Shown: positions 62,332 to 64,000 of the stretch, piece by piece
Position numbering within the stretch: the stretch's first letter is position 1
Layout: each line of letters starts with the position of its first letter
Assembly (NCBI GenBank): GCA_031362985.1
Contig: JANLTO010000011.1
Coordinates: forward strand, 9,340 to 73,339
Origin: SHZL01 sp031362985
Lineage (GTDB): Bacteria > Pseudomonadota > Gammaproteobacteria > Xanthomonadales > SZUA-36
Direction of reading: 5' to 3'
Length of the DNA stretch: 64,000 nt
Notes under the pieces: model-generated
What the model was told of the DNA's origin: nothing
What the model saw: the letters and a program-made list of their open reading frames with translations, nothing else
Databases searched by the model: none
Program-made: the position numbers and the translations under genes

Positions 62332-62787
62332 ATGCACATAGAACTCGACAATCTTTCAAGGCCTGAAGTACACGCGTTGCTGCACTCGCACCTGCGCAGC
62401 ATGGCCAGTTTGTCGCCTGCAGACAGCGTCCATGCGCTGGACATAGCCGGCCTGAGCAAACCCGAGGTCACGTTTTGGACTGCCTGGTCGGATAAGGATT
62501 TGCTTGGTTGCGGCGCGCTCAAGGAGTTGAGTCCCAGGCACGGCGAGATCAAGTCCATGCGCACAGCCGCTGCCCACCTGCGCAAAGGCGTGGCTCGAGC
62601 CATACTGGCACACATAATTGACGATGCCCGTACGCGCTCCTACCATCGCCTCAGCCTGGAAACCGGCTCCATGCAGGCATTCAAGCCGGCACATCAGCTG
62701 TATCTTGATTTCGGCTTTACCTTCTGCCCGCCGTTTGCCGACTATGTCGACGACCCAAACTGTGTTTTCATGACCCGCACACTTTGA
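62332..62787 (+). CDS. GNAT-family N-acetyltransferase
   Basis: A 151-residue acetyltransferase. The acetyl-CoA loop is HLRKGVARAILAHII, and LSLETGSMQAFKPAHQLYLDFGF is the usual C-terminal half. GALKELSPRHGEIKSMRTAA is the central strand. Substrate unknown. It ends 12 bases before the DUF1272 gene. Confidence 0.9.
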   Translation: MHIELDNLSRPEVHALLHSHLRSMASLSPADSVHALDIAGLSKPEVTFWTAWSDKDLLGCGALKELSPRHGEIKSMRTAAAHLRKGVARAILAHIIDDARTRSYHRLSLETGSMQAFKPAHQLYLDFGFTFCPPFADYVDDPNCVFMTRTL

Positions 62788-62799
62788 TTGGAGACTGCA

Positions 62800-63054
62800 A
62801 TGCTTGAACTTCGCCCCACCTGCGAATGCTGCGACGCCGCACTCCCGCCCGAATCCACACAAGCGCGCATCTGCACCTTCGAGTGTACGTTTTGCGACAC
62901 CTGTGCTGAGGACATCTTGCACGGCACCTGCCCGAACTGCGGGGGTGAACTGCTTGCGCGGCCAAGGCGGCCAGCGCACCTGTTGGCTGCAAACCCACCC
63001 TCCACGGTGCGCGTATACAAGCCCGCAGGCTGTGGGCGAAATCCATGGCCATGA
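62800..63054 (+). CDS. DUF1272 zinc-ribbon-like protein
   Basis: An 84-residue protein beginning MLELRPTCECCDAALPP, the DUF1272 signature. It has several Cys pairs (CECC, CTFCDTC, CPNC), probably binding zinc. The C-terminal third is unstructured. TTGGAGA precedes the ATG at 62800. Its stop overlaps the next gene by four bases. Confidence 0.88.
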   Translation: MLELRPTCECCDAALPPESTQARICTFECTFCDTCAEDILHGTCPNCGGELLARPRRPAHLLAANPPSTVRVYKPAGCGRNPWP

Positions 63055-63467
63055 GACTGCTGTTTCAAATTGTAGTGGCCGTGGCCGTTGGATTCGGGGC
63101 GCTATACGCGGGCGTGGTTAACTTTTACCTGGCATCCAGAGTACTCCACTTATTCTACGGCCTTGACCTGAGCAGCCTTCCGGCTGAAACGCTGTCGGCA
63201 ATCGACTCCCAGGTCCGCTTGCTTTCAGGAATGTGGGTTGCGGCAGGTCTTGTTACGTTTGTTGTCCTGCCCAGGTTTGAGAACAACACTACTGTTCTGC
63301 GCCTGGTCCTGCTTGGAATGGCGCTGGGTGCCATCGGCGAGCTGCTTACGAAAATTGCACTGGATGGTGATGTAACAGCCGCCGTGATCAAGGCTTCAGT
63401 TCAAGTTGCAATTTACCTCGCGCTGGAAGTGTGGCGTAGCTTCCTGTGCCGCGCACGAACAGCATGA
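63051..63467 (+). CDS. DUF4345 membrane protein
   Basis: A 138-residue protein with four hydrophobic segments (LLFQIVVAVAVGFGALYAG, LLSGMWVAAGLVTFVVL, LVLLGMALGAIGELL, VAIYLALEVW), matching DUF4345. Function unknown. The ATG at 63051 overlaps the DUF1272 stop (ATGA); an ATG at 63045 is also possible. Its own stop overlaps the TMEM175-type gene, so three genes are tightly coupled. Confidence 0.85.
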   Translation: MRLLFQIVVAVAVGFGALYAGVVNFYLASRVLHLFYGLDLSSLPAETLSAIDSQVRLLSGMWVAAGLVTFVVLPRFENNTTVLRLVLLGMALGAIGELLTKIALDGDVTAAVIKASVQVAIYLALEVWRSFLCRARTA

Positions 63468-64000
63468 CCAAGAGCCGCCTGGAAGCCTTCAGCGATGGCG
63501 TGATTGCCATCATCATCACCATCATGGTACTGGAGCTGAAAGTGCCGCATGGTGACCAGTGGCACGACCTGGTCGGCTTAACCCCGGTGTTTATCAGCTA
63601 TGTGCTGAGCTTCGTGAACGTAGCCATCTACTGGAATAATCACCACCACATGATGCATGCGGTGCAAAAGGTCAGTGGCGGCATCCTCTGGGCCAACATG
63701 CACCTGCTGTTCTGGCTGTCTCTGGTGCCCTTCACCACCGGCTGGATGGGCGAGAATCACTTTGCGGCTTTGCCCGTGGCTGTCTACGCCTTCGATCTGC
63801 TGATGTGCGCAGTGGCCTACACGGTTTTGCAGTTTCGCATCATCCGACTGCATGGCAGCGATTCCACCCTGGCGCGTGCTTTGGGCAGTGACATTAAGGG
63901 CAAGACTTCCCTGGCTTGCTACGTTATTGCCATTCCCCTGGCGCTGCTGGGCCACACCTGGGTGTCGATTTCGCTGCTGGTGCTGGTGTGGCTGATCTGG
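63464..64000 (+). CDS. TMEM175-family potassium channel protein, 3' end missing
   Basis: 179 residues are visible, and the frame runs off the window end without a stop. The start MTKSRLEAFSDGVIAIIITIMVL is the TMEM175 (DUF1211) signature, in which FSDG lies in the first membrane helix that lines the potassium pore. Four to five further hydrophobic segments follow. The ATG overlaps the stop of the DUF4345 gene (ATGA). Family length is about 190-200, so only a short tail is likely outside. Confidence 0.9.
   Translation, partial: MTKSRLEAFSDGVIAIIITIMVLELKVPHGDQWHDLVGLTPVFISYVLSFVNVAIYWNNHHHMMHAVQKVSGGILWANMHLLFWLSLVPFTTGWMGENHFAALPVAVYAFDLLMCAVAYTVLQFRIIRLHGSDSTLARALGSDIKGKTSLACYVIAIPLALLGHTWVSISLLVLVWLIW

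Overview
This 64 kb window looks like the chromosome of a moderately GC-rich gammaproteobacterium, probably near the Xanthomonadales or an uncultured lineage related to them. Three things point that way: a pspABC operon, a MurD2/MurL pair (an alternative D-glutamate route best known from Xanthomonas), and a secreted protein ending in the F-x-DGFE motif common in that group. This placement is inference from gene content; no rRNA or tRNA gene is visible. I see no intact insertion sequence, prophage or CRISPR array.

Layout. 1-1258: end of pspA, then pspB and pspC (envelope stress). 1280-2212: exported DUF1684 protein. 2291-7644 (minus strand): a tight run ssb-rmlB-rmlA-rmlC-rmlD-manC, making dTDP-L-rhamnose and GDP-mannose for surface polysaccharide. 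7725-10614: MFS transporter, polyprenyl diphosphate synthase (ispB) and a cyclophilin. 10849-15038 (minus): lysC-murL-murD2, a peptidoglycan precursor cluster. 15399-17441: an EF-G paralogue. 17470-26069 (minus): a 2424-residue SpvB/FG-GAP/Rhs protein with a 301-residue variable tail, followed by an overlapping lipoprotein gene and another exported protein; this has the layout of a polymorphic toxin with a candidate immunity gene.

26150-34198 is a mosaic accessory region. A decayed copy of the 3' end of a phosphotransferase gene (26250-26518) and the intact gene (33224-34198) form a 269 bp direct repeat. Between the copies lie an AhpD-like protein, an SDR dehydrogenase and a cytochrome c/PQQ lipoprotein dehydrogenase, divergent from a TonB-dependent receptor. 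Together they look like an uptake-and-oxidation module for an unknown alcohol-type substrate. The region also holds a decayed NTF2-like fragment, a perfect palindrome and an AT-rich patch inside a gene.

34237-46558: a large BNR/Asp-box repeat protein, a 26 bp inverted repeat in a divergent promoter region, the ABC-F ATPase Uup, a DUF349 protein, a second PQQ alcohol dehydrogenase, a lipid A-type acyltransferase and a secreted DGFE protein. 46579-64000: mostly short, independent metabolic and membrane genes (DsbA-family isomerase, epimerase with a 36-residue upstream microprotein, cupin-DUF6265 fusion, DUF4386, DUF1254, amidohydrolase, PNPOx/LysR pair, TerC, HSL-type esterase, MFS, DUF3291, two GNATs, DUF1272, DUF4345), ending inside a TMEM175-type channel gene.

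All identifications come from reading motifs and from memory of the families; no database search was run.
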